From Prevotella sp. oral taxon 376 (GTDB taxonomy: Bacteria > Bacteroidota > Bacteroidia > Bacteroidales > Bacteroidaceae): a stretch of 64,000 bases of DNA. Under the pieces are notes generated by a model, which worked only from the letters and a program-made list of their open reading frames with translations, was not told the DNA's origin and searched no databases. The stretch spans positions 1,116,001 to 1,180,000 of the forward strand of contig NZ_PYXG01000001.1 in NCBI RefSeq assembly GCF_003043945.1, written 5' to 3'. Shown here piece by piece: positions 16,651-25,004 of this stretch (position 1 is the stretch's first letter; every line of letters starts with the position of its first letter). The translations under genes and the position numbers were made by a program.

Positions 16651-17571
16651 TTATAAATGTATTTTACGTTTTTTCTTTTTCTTCTTTTTGTCGAGTGTGT
16701 TGTAAACCTCCGCAGGGACAGTACCATGAGTTTGAAATAAATCCAATCCTCCTTCGATGAGCTCGTTGGCTATTTCGCTCGTAACACTTGCAACATTGGA
16801 GATGAGGTTTACCATTCCTTGCATCTGTTGTTCGTGTTCCCGGTTATTCTGGTGCAAGGCAAAGTCTATCTTGGAATAACTGAAACCCCTATCCACTTTA
16901 GAGCCATTGAAATGATAACCGTTCTTTTCAAAGATGATACCTTGAACTTCCTGTGAGTTGCCTTTGTACTTGAAACGGACACCAATATCCTGCTTTCCCA
17001 AATGACTAAGGAGAGTTGTCCAATTCCTGCACCGAGCAATCTCTGCTTTCAACGTCTGATAGATTTCATACTTGGTCTTGTCAGGTTCTTTCAGTCGGTG
17101 TTCTTTGACATTCTCCTTACCACCAGCGAAGTACAAGCTATATTTAGCGGTCAGTTCCTTGCAAATTTTCTCACTTCTGAATCTGTCGTTACGGTCAGAA
17201 ATAGTCTTGCCATTATTGTCTATCCGATTGAAAGCTATATGAATGTGTGGATGTTCCTTGTCGAAATGGCGACCGATAATGTACTGCGTATCTTTTATTC
17301 CCATCTTCTCCATGTATTCACGAGCGATCTGCGCCATCCATTCATTGCTGAGCTTGGAAGAATCCTGTGCCGAGAAACTCAGAGAGATATGCCCCACAAC
17401 CTTGCTTACTCTTGGATTCAGTTCTGTCTGGTCGATGAGACTTTGGACAATATGGTTGATGCTCTCCGTTCTCACTCCGGAACTATCAATGAGTTCCGTT
17501 CCTTTCTTCGGGTCAAGGATGTAATTAATAACTCCCTTGAAGCCCGAACCTTTCATTATCTTGGCTATCAT
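16651..17571 (-). CDS. Relaxase / mobilisation nuclease
   Basis: A 306-residue relaxase. The three-histidine motif is visible as HPHIHIAFNRID (about residue 108), preceded by VVGHISLSFSAQD and followed by a C-terminal DNA-binding region. MIAKIMKGSGFKGVINYIL is a typical start for Bacteroidetes MobA/BmgA-like nickases. A candidate catalytic Tyr lies near the N-terminus (YIL). It should nick at oriT and lead the transferred strand. No type IV secretion genes are present, so transfer depends on a helper conjugative element. The start overlaps the mobC stop by ATGA. The C-terminus is lysine-rich. Confidence 0.9.
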   Translation of the reverse strand: MIAKIMKGSGFKGVINYILDPKKGTELIDSSGVRTESINHIVQSLIDQTELNPRVSKVVGHISLSFSAQDSSKLSNEWMAQIAREYMEKMGIKDTQYIIGRHFDKEHPHIHIAFNRIDNNGKTISDRNDRFRSEKICKELTAKYSLYFAGGKENVKEHRLKEPDKTKYEIYQTLKAEIARCRNWTTLLSHLGKQDIGVRFKYKGNSQEVQGIIFEKNGYHFNGSKVDRGFSYSKIDFALHQNNREHEQQMQGMVNLISNVASVTSEIANELIEGGLDLFQTHGTVPAEVYNTLDKKKKKKKRKIHL

Positions 17572-17921
17572 CTTCGTATCAGATTTAATATTTCATCTAT
17601 CTTGCCAATGACGATTTTATGGAAAGGGACAACGGCATGAAAACCTTCTGCATTGGCGCGATGCGCCAACTGATTGAGATTGTTTGCCATTCCGCACAGT
17701 TTACGAATGAAGTCTGCCTGCTCAACCGTAAGGCGTTCAATGACGTTTCCTTTATCAAGAAGTTTTCTTATAAACTCACTCATGGTTACTCCTGCGCCTT
17801 TGGCTTTACCTTTAAGCGTATAATAATCCTGCGTATTCAGTTTTACCGTGATACGGTATTTCTTCTTTTCGGCTACGCCCTTGGTTGGACGACCACCTTT
17901 TTTATATTCTGTTTTTATCAT
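17568..17921 (-). CDS. mobC: MobC-type relaxosome accessory protein
   Basis: A 117-residue protein starting at MIKTEYKKGGRPTKG, preferred because the upstream in-frame extension is unrelated. It has a ribbon-helix-helix-like N-terminus (YRITVKLNTQDYYTLKGKAK, then GVTMSEFIRKLL) and a C-terminal LCGMANNLNQLAHRANAEG segment that is highly characteristic of MobC (bacterial mobilisation family). MobC binds beside oriT and helps the relaxase open the strands. It overlaps the relaxase gene by 4 nt. The candidate oriT hairpin lies directly upstream at 17989-18030. Confidence 0.88.
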   Translation of the reverse strand: MIKTEYKKGGRPTKGVAEKKKYRITVKLNTQDYYTLKGKAKGAGVTMSEFIRKLLDKGNVIERLTVEQADFIRKLCGMANNLNQLAHRANAEGFHAVVPFHKIVIGKIDEILNLIRR

Positions 17922-17988
17922 ACTTGTTTCTTTGATTTGATTTGATGGAGACCAGCGGGATAATCCTCTGCAACGACTGTCAGGAGGT

Positions 17989-18030
17989 GGAGCAAGTGGT
18001 TTTGGTATGCCCAAAACATAAACTTGCTCC
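17989..18030. other. Candidate origin of transfer (nested inverted repeat)
   Basis: Outer arms ggagcaagt (17989-17997) and acttgctcc (18022-18030) enclose inner arms gttttgg (17999-18005) and ccaaaac (18011-18017). The nested hairpin lies in the 143-nt gap between the primase stop and the mobC start, where oriT is expected. The nick site was not identified. Confidence 0.55.
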
Positions 18031-18064
18031 CCGAAAAACAGATTACGCAAAGCAAATCCTACAA

Positions 18065-18976
18065 TCATAGCTTAATCCCTTTGATTTTCTTGTTTTCTGC
18101 TTTCTCTGAATGCTTAATTTTAGCACACAGATACTCGTTCAAGTCCTTGTAGCCATTGTATAAAGTTGATGCATCCACAACAGAATTTTCTAATTCCTTT
18201 GAAAGTTGCAGGTAGGCATTTCTTCCGGCATTGTCATTGTCCAAGAAGCATTGAACACTATCATATTGCGACAAGCGCTCTAATGCCTTTTGGATATTTG
18301 ACACAGAATTGAGTACCAAATAATCTTGCCGCTTTAATCCGTCATTCTCCTTTCTTCGGAGCGTCATAAATGAAAGAAAGTCTATGAAGCCCTCGAAAAC
18401 AAAACATATTTTCTTTGGTTCTTCTGCATAGAAATGGCTGATGTCTTTTGGTGCAATGCAGCCTTTGAAGAACGGATTGCGTATTTCGTAGCCACCTGCG
18501 ATATTGGGAAAGCCAATACCAAAGTAATGCTTACCCCTTGTATCAAAGTGCAGCTCCTTACACACAGTTCTTGCCGTTTCAATATCAATACACCTTTCTT
18601 CAAGATATTTGATAAGGGCTGGATGAGTGATAGGAAGCACCTGAAGATGCTCAAAAGAGTTCTGCGGTGTGGTTGGCTTGACTGTGGGCAGACTGCCTGA
18701 CACGCTGCTTGGTGCGTTACGCTCTATCTGATGAATGAGATACGACACGTCCGAAGAGTTGTAGAGCAACTCTGCAAGGGTGATGATATTGCCACCTCTG
18801 CCAATACCGAAGTCATACCATTGATTGATTTCTGTATTTACCTTGAACGATGCGTGTTTCTCCGTTCTTAATGGAGAAAGGTACATGAGGTTGACACCAT
18901 ATTGTTTTACGGGTTTACAGCCCATTGCTGTAAGAAAGTCCTGCAACTTAATTTGTTTGATTTCCTTTATATTCAT
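18065..18976 (-). CDS. TOPRIM-domain DNA primase-like protein
   Basis: A 303-residue primase-like protein. The N-terminal part (about 5-75) resembles a CHC2 primase zinc-binding domain (FLTAMGCKPVKQYG, SPLRTEKHASFKVNTE, WYDFGIGRGGNIITLAELL). Its zinc ligands are missing, as in many mobile-element primases. The TOPRIM domain (about 180-270) has ICFVFEGFIDFLSF (Glu) and QCFLDNDNAGRNAYL (Asp-x-Asp). It probably primes complementary-strand synthesis after transfer or during replication of an excised circle. The helicase gene lies upstream on the same strand across a 267-nt gap. Confidence 0.85.
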   Translation of the reverse strand: MNIKEIKQIKLQDFLTAMGCKPVKQYGVNLMYLSPLRTEKHASFKVNTEINQWYDFGIGRGGNIITLAELLYNSSDVSYLIHQIERNAPSSVSGSLPTVKPTTPQNSFEHLQVLPITHPALIKYLEERCIDIETARTVCKELHFDTRGKHYFGIGFPNIAGGYEIRNPFFKGCIAPKDISHFYAEEPKKICFVFEGFIDFLSFMTLRRKENDGLKRQDYLVLNSVSNIQKALERLSQYDSVQCFLDNDNAGRNAYLQLSKELENSVVDASTLYNGYKDLNEYLCAKIKHSEKAENKKIKGIKL

Positions 18977-19243
18977 GATTGTAGGAAGTTAAAGTGATAA
19001 AAAAAATGATGAATTGATGAATTTGATTTTATCTATATGGTTATCAGATGGTTTTGCACTCATCGCACCCTCATCGTACTACTCAACAAAATGGAGTTGC
19101 TGCCGAAAAAGAAAACACAATCCTTTTCTTTTTTCATCAGCAGAATATCCACGACGAGCAAAAGATGAGAAAGTAAACGGTTTATACTGAATACTTTATA
19201 TAGTTTATTCATCATTTCATCAAAATAATGGATATAAAATTGT
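18977..19243. other. Non-coding gap between primase and helicase genes
   Basis: This AT-rich 267-nt segment has no gene. It contains several ATGATG/ATCATC-like short repeats near both ends. A promoter for the primase or an origin for an excised circle could be here, but no definite signal was identified. Confidence 0.3.
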
Positions 19244-20434
19244 TTAGAGACTCTTAAGCTGCTTCTTAGTAATAGTATAGAACCTGCCAGTTCTTCTGAT
19301 AGGAGAGTAATACTGCGGAGCGTTGTAACTGAGTTGGTAGGTGGTGTAGGTCAGCGTATTGGACACAGGCGTGAGTTTCCAGATGTCCTGCACAATCCTC
19401 CTTATCTGCCCTTTGTCATACTTGCATTGCGTATTACTCAAAAGTGGCATCATGTCATTGATGCAGAAAGAGACTTCCTCAACGTTATTTATCTCCATGA
19501 TGTCAAGGCATAACTCGGACATTTCAAGTTCCAACTTGTTTCGGTTACTGCGGATGATGCGCTGCAAGGCAGGAGTAAAAGTCAGTTGGGGCGAAAACCA
19601 CATACGGCTCTCTTTATGGGTAGAGAGCGTGCGGTGTTGCAGGAAATAGAGAAAGGCAGGAATTTCGGCTTTCAGCTTTTGCAGAAAGTCGGTGTCATCG
19701 CTTTTAAGACGCTCTATCTTCCTTACCCAATATCGGGTTTCTCCCACGTCTATGATGACTGGGAGTAACTCGTTATTGGAACACAACACGAACTTGGCAA
19801 AGAAGGAGATTTCATCTCGGTCTTTACCCTTTGCTTCCACTTTATAGGAAAGTGTTGTACTGAGATTTTTCAACCGTTCACTATCCTCCCTACGGTTGAG
19901 CAATACTTCGTCCACAACAATAAGCAGTTTGCCTGCCCAGTCTACGTTGAACTGACTGCGAAAATCCTCGTTGGTGTTGAAAGTAACATTGTTCTGAAAA
20001 ACAGCTTTGAGGAAGTTGAGGAACGTACTCTTGCCTGTATTACGTTCCTCTGATACCATCAAGAGAATGGGGAGTTTCTGCACGGGTTGGAGATAGAGCA
20101 ATTGCAAGTAATCCATGCCCAACTCGTATTGTTCCCCGAAGATATGCCTTATCAGGGATTCGATGTGTAGGAACTCTCCTTCTTTTGGCTGGTGTCCTAT
20201 CGGCTCGTAGAGATTCAGAAACTTGTCAACCACTGGTTGATAGTTCACGTGGTTAGGTACGGTACAGAAACCATCGTACTTCGGGACAGTGGCAATGAAG
20301 TTCTTACCATAGTCCTGCCGTAGCGTCTCATTGTTCCACACGATACGCTTCTTGACAAAACCGCCATTGATGCGTGGTTGGTTCACAATCTTATATAAGG
20401 TTGTGCCAACACGGATAAATTCTTCCTGTGCCAT
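19244..20434 (-). CDS. SF3-type/DUF5906-like helicase (replication protein)
   Basis: A 396-residue ATPase. Walker A is SEERNTGKSTFLNFLK (about 128-143) and Walker B is LLIVVDEVLL (about 170-179). A sensor-like FAKFVLCSNNELLPV follows near 210, as in phage/plasmid-type superfamily 3 helicases. The C-terminal part (about 270-396) looks like a DNA-binding extension. With the primase-like gene it forms the replication pair typical of mobilisable Bacteroidetes elements. It lies 3 nt downstream of the HTH gene and is likely in one operon with it. Confidence 0.8.
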   Translation of the reverse strand: MAQEEFIRVGTTLYKIVNQPRINGGFVKKRIVWNNETLRQDYGKNFIATVPKYDGFCTVPNHVNYQPVVDKFLNLYEPIGHQPKEGEFLHIESLIRHIFGEQYELGMDYLQLLYLQPVQKLPILLMVSEERNTGKSTFLNFLKAVFQNNVTFNTNEDFRSQFNVDWAGKLLIVVDEVLLNRREDSERLKNLSTTLSYKVEAKGKDRDEISFFAKFVLCSNNELLPVIIDVGETRYWVRKIERLKSDDTDFLQKLKAEIPAFLYFLQHRTLSTHKESRMWFSPQLTFTPALQRIIRSNRNKLELEMSELCLDIMEINNVEEVSFCINDMMPLLSNTQCKYDKGQIRRIVQDIWKLTPVSNTLTYTTYQLSYNAPQYYSPIRRTGRFYTITKKQLKSL

Positions 20435-20437
20435 GAG

Positions 20438-20731
20438 CTATTTCTGCATTAAGGGTTTGTTGCCCATGATATACCTTTGAGCCTCTTGATTTATCTGTGC
20501 TGTGGTCTTAATAGGATTCTGCCGTAGCCACGCTTCAAGTTCTGCCTTCTCAAAATAAAGCATTTTACCTTGTGGCTTGTAATGAGGTATCAGATTTCCC
20601 GATGTGAGTTTGTAGAGATAACTCTTTGAGAGGTTCAAGAATCTGCTGGCTTCTTCAAAACTCAGCACGTTCTTATTCATGAATACCATTTGTTCGAGTT
20701 CTTCAACTCGAGTTTCTAATGTCTTGTTCAT
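20438..20731 (-). CDS. Excisionase-like helix-turn-helix protein
   Basis: A 97-residue protein with a MerR/Xis-type winged helix (HTH_17): VLSFEEASRFLNLSKSYLYK, then LIPHYKPQGKMLYFEKAELEAWL. In Bacteroidetes elements such proteins precede the replication/mobilisation operon and serve as excisionases or regulators. The next gene (helicase) starts 3 nt after its stop. Direction of recombination cannot be deduced from the sequence. Confidence 0.85.
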   Translation of the reverse strand: MNKTLETRVEELEQMVFMNKNVLSFEEASRFLNLSKSYLYKLTSGNLIPHYKPQGKMLYFEKAELEAWLRQNPIKTTAQINQEAQRYIMGNKPLMQK

Positions 20732-20855
20732 ATTGAAAACATTTTGAATTAAACAACATGAAGGTGCACCTTCGCTAATTATTTGTTAACGAGGGCAAAA
20801 TTAGAAACGATAAAAGTAAATGGCGTTGAGCAATGTTTGAGGTATCAACCTATGC

Positions 20856-21776
20856 TCAACCTTTTTTCAGTTGTTTGATGTAGTTATCAATGGTTTCCCA
20901 TCCTTTCGGCTGCTTCATGTTGATTTGGTCTGTTGCGGTGGAAAGGTCGGTGCGTGTCAGTGGCGTATCTTTTGTTTTCCCCAAGACAAATTCATTACGA
21001 GCAATCGCAGATTGCCATTCATCAGTAATGAACCCTCGAAGATTAAGACTTTGCATGAGATATGCCAGCTGGCGATTGTTGTTTGATTTCAAAACACCTT
21101 TTAGTTTACAAGCAAAAAAGTCTTTGAGTATCTTGGCAGATATGTGGGTCGTGAATAATTGGATTTCGTTGATGCAAGCGGTAAGAATCTCAATTTGCTC
21201 ATCTGTAAACTCGGATTGAAATGGATTTATTCCTTTACCAACGATGACCGGTTTCTTTTTCTGCTCACATGGTTCATCGTTTATCAAGACAGAAGAGCGA
21301 GACCGATCAGTTTGTACCTCTGTCAATTCAATTCGTTCTATTTCTGCCATGAGGTATTTTGCGTATCGTTCATATAGAATTGCATCGACAAGATACGAAA
21401 ACATCGGCAGAGCATCATTATATAAGGTGTGTGTCTCAATGTATTTCGCATATTCAAACGAAGATACAGAGAATGAGGTATATTTCTGTTTTTGTTCTTT
21501 GGTCAGTGATTCAAAGAAAGTGCTTTCCCACAAAAAGTTATCATCTGTATAGTATTTCTCTACACATGTAAGGGCAGGATAATTTAGATAAATGGAAGAA
21601 AGATCGTCTGTTATTCGGATATATTCTTTTTGTAAAATCTCTTTAAACTGCATATTGCTTACACAGCTCTTTTTCCTCAGAATATTTCCAATGAGCACAT
21701 TGTAGGTCTGGGTAATGCAGTAGTTTAATATTCGTTGAATACTGTCAAGCTGTATCTTTAGATTGTCATTTTCCAT
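20856..21776 (-). CDS. Element-borne protein of unknown function
   Basis: A 306-residue protein that I do not recognise with confidence. It is soluble, with no signal peptide or membrane helix. The N-terminal half is predominantly helical. The C-terminal part (about 175-306) contains ILTACINEIQLFTTHISAKI, then LKDFFACKLKGVLKSNNNRQLAYLM, and a PKGWETIDNYIKQL end. The last part recalls small DNA-binding/partner domains seen in Bacteroides element proteins. It is the first gene of the replication/mobilisation side, just inside the right-end repeat at 21867-22013. Confidence 0.65.
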   Translation of the reverse strand: MENDNLKIQLDSIQRILNYCITQTYNVLIGNILRKKSCVSNMQFKEILQKEYIRITDDLSSIYLNYPALTCVEKYYTDDNFLWESTFFESLTKEQKQKYTSFSVSSFEYAKYIETHTLYNDALPMFSYLVDAILYERYAKYLMAEIERIELTEVQTDRSRSSVLINDEPCEQKKKPVIVGKGINPFQSEFTDEQIEILTACINEIQLFTTHISAKILKDFFACKLKGVLKSNNNRQLAYLMQSLNLRGFITDEWQSAIARNEFVLGKTKDTPLTRTDLSTATDQINMKQPKGWETIDNYIKQLKKG

Positions 21777-21866
21777 TTTTGCAATTTTCTAAGATAGGTA
21801 TTGTTTACAAAGATAGGGCATTCGTTGGAGAAAAAGCCAAGGAAGGGAAAGAAACAGAATAAAAAG

Positions 21867-22013
21867 GGAAGAGTTGTCGTTAATTAAATATAAAACTAAG
21901 TGGCGAAAAACTATAAAAGTACACCTTTTTCTTTGTTTTGTTACAAAGTACACTTTTAGTACATATTAAAAAAGAAAAGCCCCTTGTAAATCACTGATTT
22001 ACAAGGGGCTTGT
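21867..22013. repeat. Right-end repeat of the left element
   Basis: About 147 nt that match 27208-27356 closely. Shared landmarks are gggaagagttgtcgttaatt, the arm-site-like aaagtacacttttagtac (21945-21962) and a terminal hairpin. Here the hairpin has perfect 14-bp arms at 21978-21991 and 21997-22010 (agccccttgtaaat and its complement). The copy at 27208 ends right against the tRNA attachment core, so this one marks the internal junction between two tandem elements. Confidence 0.8.
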
Positions 22014-22014
22014 G

Positions 22015-22026
22015 GTACAGATCCGG
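22015..22026. other. Degenerate internal attachment core
   Basis: The bases gtacagatccgg resemble the outer cores gtacccagacccgg at 5785 and 27357, with two bases missing and one changed. The following sequence (gtgaaaacaagagaa) also matches the sequence after the left core, at 5807-5821. It is therefore the left end of the second element. Confidence 0.65.
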
Positions 22027-22085
22027 TACAAGATAGTGAAAACAAGAGAAACGAAAAGAATATATAATACTGATAATCAGTAATT

Positions 22086-22093
22086 TGAGTTTT
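22086..22093. repeat. Target-site duplication of the IS256-family element (left)
   Basis: The 8 bases tgagtttt are repeated directly at 23384-23391, immediately outside the two ends of the insertion sequence. IS256-family elements make 8-9 bp duplications. Confidence 0.85.
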
Positions 22094-23383
22094 GGTAGTG
22101 TCCTATAAAAGTGTGTAAGCCCATTTTATTCTTATCTTTGTATTTGAAAACCATAAAGAAAGGAACAAATGAAGCTTACACATTCACAAATTTCGGAAAT
22201 TCTTTCGAATTACACAAGCAGTAGCGAGGGTTTTGTTACCCTTCAGTCTTTAATTATGAACTCTCTGATGTTTCATGAACGGGAGGTGTTCGTCAGTGCA
22301 AACGGCAATGAGCAATACAACGGTTTCCGTTCTCGACGTTGGTACAGTCACGGCTTTGAGTTTTCCCTGCGTATCCCTCGCAGCCGCAGCGGCAACTTCT
22401 ATCCCGTTCTCCTGGGCCTGATACGCAATGAAAGCGAGGAACGTGCGAGGCTGTTCAACCTTCTCTATACCAAGGGACTTACTACGCAACAGATAGGTGA
22501 GATCTCCGACAGCATCTATGGCCGCGCTTACAGCAAGCAGCAGGTTTCCTGTCTGTCCAGGAGTTGCCGTGAGGACGTTGAGCTGTGGCTGGGCCGTGCC
22601 TTGTCCCCGCATTACCTGGCCGTCTACATTGACGCTACCTTTATCTCCACCCGCAGGGACGGGCAGGTATGCAAGGAGGCTTACTATACCATGCTGGGGG
22701 TGTTGGAGGACGGAAGCAGGGAGGTGCTCACTGTAGTCAATCATCCCACGGAAGGGGCCGTATGCTGGAAAGAGGAGCTTGAGGCGTTGAAGGAAAGAGG
22801 CGTCGAAGGGATTGACCTTGTCGTTTCCGATGCGCTGCAAGGCATAGAGAATGCCGTCTGTGCTGCCTTTCCGCAGGCAGCACATCAGTTCTGCGTGGCA
22901 CATGTCAAGCGACAGATACTTGGTAGCGTATCCTATAAGGATAAGCCGGCAGTGGCCCAGGAACTTGGCGAAGTGTTCTCCTTGGAGAACAAAGAGATGA
23001 AATCCTTGCAGGGATACGAACATTTCATTACTTTTGTGAACAAATGGGAAAAGAAGTACCCAACCTTGAGAAGGTATAAGGCGGAGCGTAACGCAGCTTA
23101 CTTCACGTACATGGACTTCCCCATAGAAGTACAAAGGTGCATATACACCACCAACTGGATTGAAAGGTTAAACAGAAAATACAAGAGAACCATAAGTATG
23201 AGAACCTCTATGCCGTCAGACAAGGCAGTGATATTCCTATTGGCTGCTGTGGCTATGGAGGAAACAAAGAAAACATATCCCAGAAGAGTATATCAATTTA
23301 AAAACTGGAAAGAGAGAATAAAAAACGAATGGAAAGAGAGAAGAGAATAGAAGGAATACTTACACACTTTGAAAGACAGTACC
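22094..23383 (+). mobile_element. IS256-family insertion sequence, complete (1290 bp)
   Basis: Both ends begin ggta(g/c)tgtc and share aaagtgtgtaag about 14 nt inside, giving imperfect terminal inverted repeats of about 24 bp. One transposase gene fills the element. The 8-bp duplication tgagtttt flanks it. The insertion splits the left end of the second tRNA-Leu element: rejoining the flanks restores a sequence similar to 5860-5960 upstream of the intact integrase. Confidence 0.9.
22169..23350 (+). CDS. IS256-family (Mutator-like) transposase
   Basis: A 393-residue transposase of normal length. The DDE residues lie in AVYIDATFISTRRDG (first Asp, about 155), DLVVSDALQGIENAV (second Asp, about 220) and TNWIERLNRKYKRT (Glu, about 330). 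FPQAAHQFCVAHVKRQIL is the characteristic helix-rich insertion of Mutator/IS256 enzymes. The gene is intact within complete ends and a target duplication, so the element is probably recent and active. Codon use is closer to the GC-rich chromosomal genes than to the surrounding element. Confidence 0.93.
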   Translation: MKLTHSQISEILSNYTSSSEGFVTLQSLIMNSLMFHEREVFVSANGNEQYNGFRSRRWYSHGFEFSLRIPRSRSGNFYPVLLGLIRNESEERARLFNLLYTKGLTTQQIGEISDSIYGRAYSKQQVSCLSRSCREDVELWLGRALSPHYLAVYIDATFISTRRDGQVCKEAYYTMLGVLEDGSREVLTVVNHPTEGAVCWKEELEALKERGVEGIDLVVSDALQGIENAVCAAFPQAAHQFCVAHVKRQILGSVSYKDKPAVAQELGEVFSLENKEMKSLQGYEHFITFVNKWEKKYPTLRRYKAERNAAYFTYMDFPIEVQRCIYTTNWIERLNRKYKRTISMRTSMPSDKAVIFLLAAVAMEETKKTYPRRVYQFKNWKERIKNEWKERRE

Positions 23384-23391
23384 TGAGTTTT
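23384..23391. repeat. Target-site duplication of the IS256-family element (right)
   Basis: The direct copy tgagtttt of 22086-22093. Confidence 0.85.
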
Positions 23392-23439
23392 TCTTATTTT
23401 TGCTAAATTAGCCTATTCTTGCCTGTTTTTTGTTAGATA

Positions 23440-23475
23440 GTACACTTTGATTTTCAAGACTTTTTAGTATCTTTG
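23440..23475 (+). promoter_or_regulatory. Relic integrase promoter of the second element
   Basis: TTTG (23446-23449) and the -7 box TATCTTTG (23468-23475) correspond base for base to the promoter of the intact integrase (5931-5960). The downstream leader also matches as far as ttttactcggtttga. Confidence 0.6.
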
Positions 23476-23534
23476 CAAAATAAGAAAACACCTGAAAATA
23501 AACGAGTTAATGATTTTACTCGGTTTGAAATGTG

Positions 23535-23941
23535 TGACGAGCATTTATCCTTTGCGCCTGTATTGTGGTCTGCGTTTCTGCGATGTGAAAGACTTAACCT
23601 ATAAGAATATCGACTATACCAACCATCTTTTGAAGTTTGAGCAGAATAAAACCAAAGGACATTCTGCCAATAGCGGTGTGGTTATCCCTTTGAACGATGG
23701 TTTGCTTTCATTGATAGGAGAAGATCCAGAAAACTTAGATTCATCCATTTTCAACTTACCCACTTATGAGAGCTGTTGCAAATCAGTAAAACGGTGGGTA
23801 AAGCGTGCAGGAATCAATAAACACATCAGCTGGCACATGGCACGCCATACATTCGGTACGTTTGCTTTGAGTGCGGGAATTCCTATTGAGAGTATCGCCA
23901 AGATGATGGGACACGCTTCAATCGCTAGCACACAGATATAA
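23535..23941 (+). pseudogene. Truncated tyrosine integrase of the second element
   Basis: This is the catalytic part of an integrase close to the one at 6042-7265 (shared LYCGLRFCDVKDLTYKN, then NKTKGHS and CKSVKRWVKRAGINKHISWH). The first two thirds are deleted: the leader that precedes the start codon joins directly to sequence for the AFILC segment. A small insertion near 23555 then breaks the frame. After HISWH the sequence diverges from the intact integrase (MARHTFGTFALSAGIPIESI), suggesting a mosaic origin. The frame ends at ASTQI, before the Tyr nucleophile. It cannot be functional, so the second element depends on the first for movement. Confidence 0.88.
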
Positions 23942-23971
23942 TTGCATAGAAAGGCAACTTCTTATCATCGG

Positions 23972-24874
23972 CTAAAATTCGATATTCAAACCGGCAGAAG
24001 CATAAGGAGATACTTGGAAATAGCATGACCTGTCCCGAAACATACTCTTTAAGCTCCTGTCAGTGATTTCCGCAGGGCGTATGACATGAATGCCGGCCGT
24101 GAGGGGAATAGAGATGCGTTTGCCGAGTTTTATTTCGGGGCGGAAGCCAGCGATAATGTATTGGTGGGAGAAGATTTTGTCTTTTCCGTCCTGCACCATC
24201 AGCGCCATTTGTCCCTTCATTTCCGCCACGATGTTCAGACTTAAATGTCTGTTCGCATTATATCCCGCCGACATTTCCACACCGTCCATCATCGAGATTT
24301 TTACGGTATATTTTCCAGCCGTCGCCCAGTTCAGGTAAAAGGCGGGGAACAGCATCGGATAGCCGAAGGAGTTATTCAAAACAATCCCCCCGCCCAATTC
24401 AAGATTCGGTTTCAGATGATAGATGAAAACCACTCCCACACTGCCTAAAACGTTCTTGAACCTGATTTTGGAAAGCTTAGTGCTCGGCATATAAATGCCG
24501 CCTCCGACGGTGGTGAGCATCGACCATCTGTCATTCAAAGGCCTTAAATGATTCAGGCTCAGGCCGAGGTTCATTATCTCGTCGATGACCAAAGGCTCCG
24601 TGAAACCTTTGTTATCGAGCCTTACATATGCTCCTCCCACACTGAGTGCCCACATGGTAGGGCGTTTGTTTTCATCGAGTTTCATCGACAGCGGAATATT
24701 GACACCGCCCTGATAAACAACCGCCGAACCTTTGCTGTTTCCCACTTTCCTGTCCGTATCGCCTTCTGTCATTCGATAATCCGATTCTCCGAAATATTCG
24801 GTTTTGAACATGATTTGGGCATTTAAGCCCGTGCAGGCAGCCATCATTAATTCTAAAAGCAATATTTTTTTCAT
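23972..24874 (-). CDS. Outer-membrane beta-barrel protein (DUF6268-like)
   Basis: A 300-residue protein starting at MKKILLLELMMAACTGLNAQ, a signal peptide; an upstream in-frame extension is ignored. The mature part consists of alternating amphipathic strands (for example PTMWALSVGGAYVRLDN, ELGGGIVLNNSFGYPMLFP, PYASAGLNIEF) ending in Phe, as outer-membrane barrels do. I believe it belongs to DUF6268, but a profile search would be needed. It is divergent from the sensor kinase/response regulator pair and shares an intergenic region that holds a candidate LytTR-type binding site, so it is probably the regulated output of that system. Confidence 0.7.
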   Translation of the reverse strand: MKKILLLELMMAACTGLNAQIMFKTEYFGESDYRMTEGDTDRKVGNSKGSAVVYQGGVNIPLSMKLDENKRPTMWALSVGGAYVRLDNKGFTEPLVIDEIMNLGLSLNHLRPLNDRWSMLTTVGGGIYMPSTKLSKIRFKNVLGSVGVVFIYHLKPNLELGGGIVLNNSFGYPMLFPAFYLNWATAGKYTVKISMMDGVEMSAGYNANRHLSLNIVAEMKGQMALMVQDGKDKIFSHQYIIAGFRPEIKLGKRISIPLTAGIHVIRPAEITDRSLKSMFRDRSCYFQVSPYASAGLNIEF

Positions 24875-24946
24875 CTTGGTATTTATGAATGAATAATAAT
24901 AATCTGCCACAAAGTTATATGTCCGACCGCCATTTGCCAAAATCTC

Positions 24947-24978
24947 TTTGACGAATCACAGCTTTACCTTTGACGAAT
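24947..24978. promoter_or_regulatory. Candidate LytTR response-regulator binding site
   Basis: Two direct repeats tttgacgaat (24947-24956 and 24969-24978) are separated by 12 bp, a centre-to-centre distance of 22 bp or two helical turns. LytTR regulators are known to bind short direct repeats with spacers of about 12 bp. The site lies between the divergent barrel gene and the kinase gene. Confidence 0.5.
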
Positions 24979-25004
24979 AATAATATATCTTTCATTTAAT
25001 CCGT

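Noticed and set aside
22250..23134. Minus-strand open frame of 294 codons inside the insertion sequence
   Set aside because: Antisense to the transposase; composition reflects the complementary strand only.
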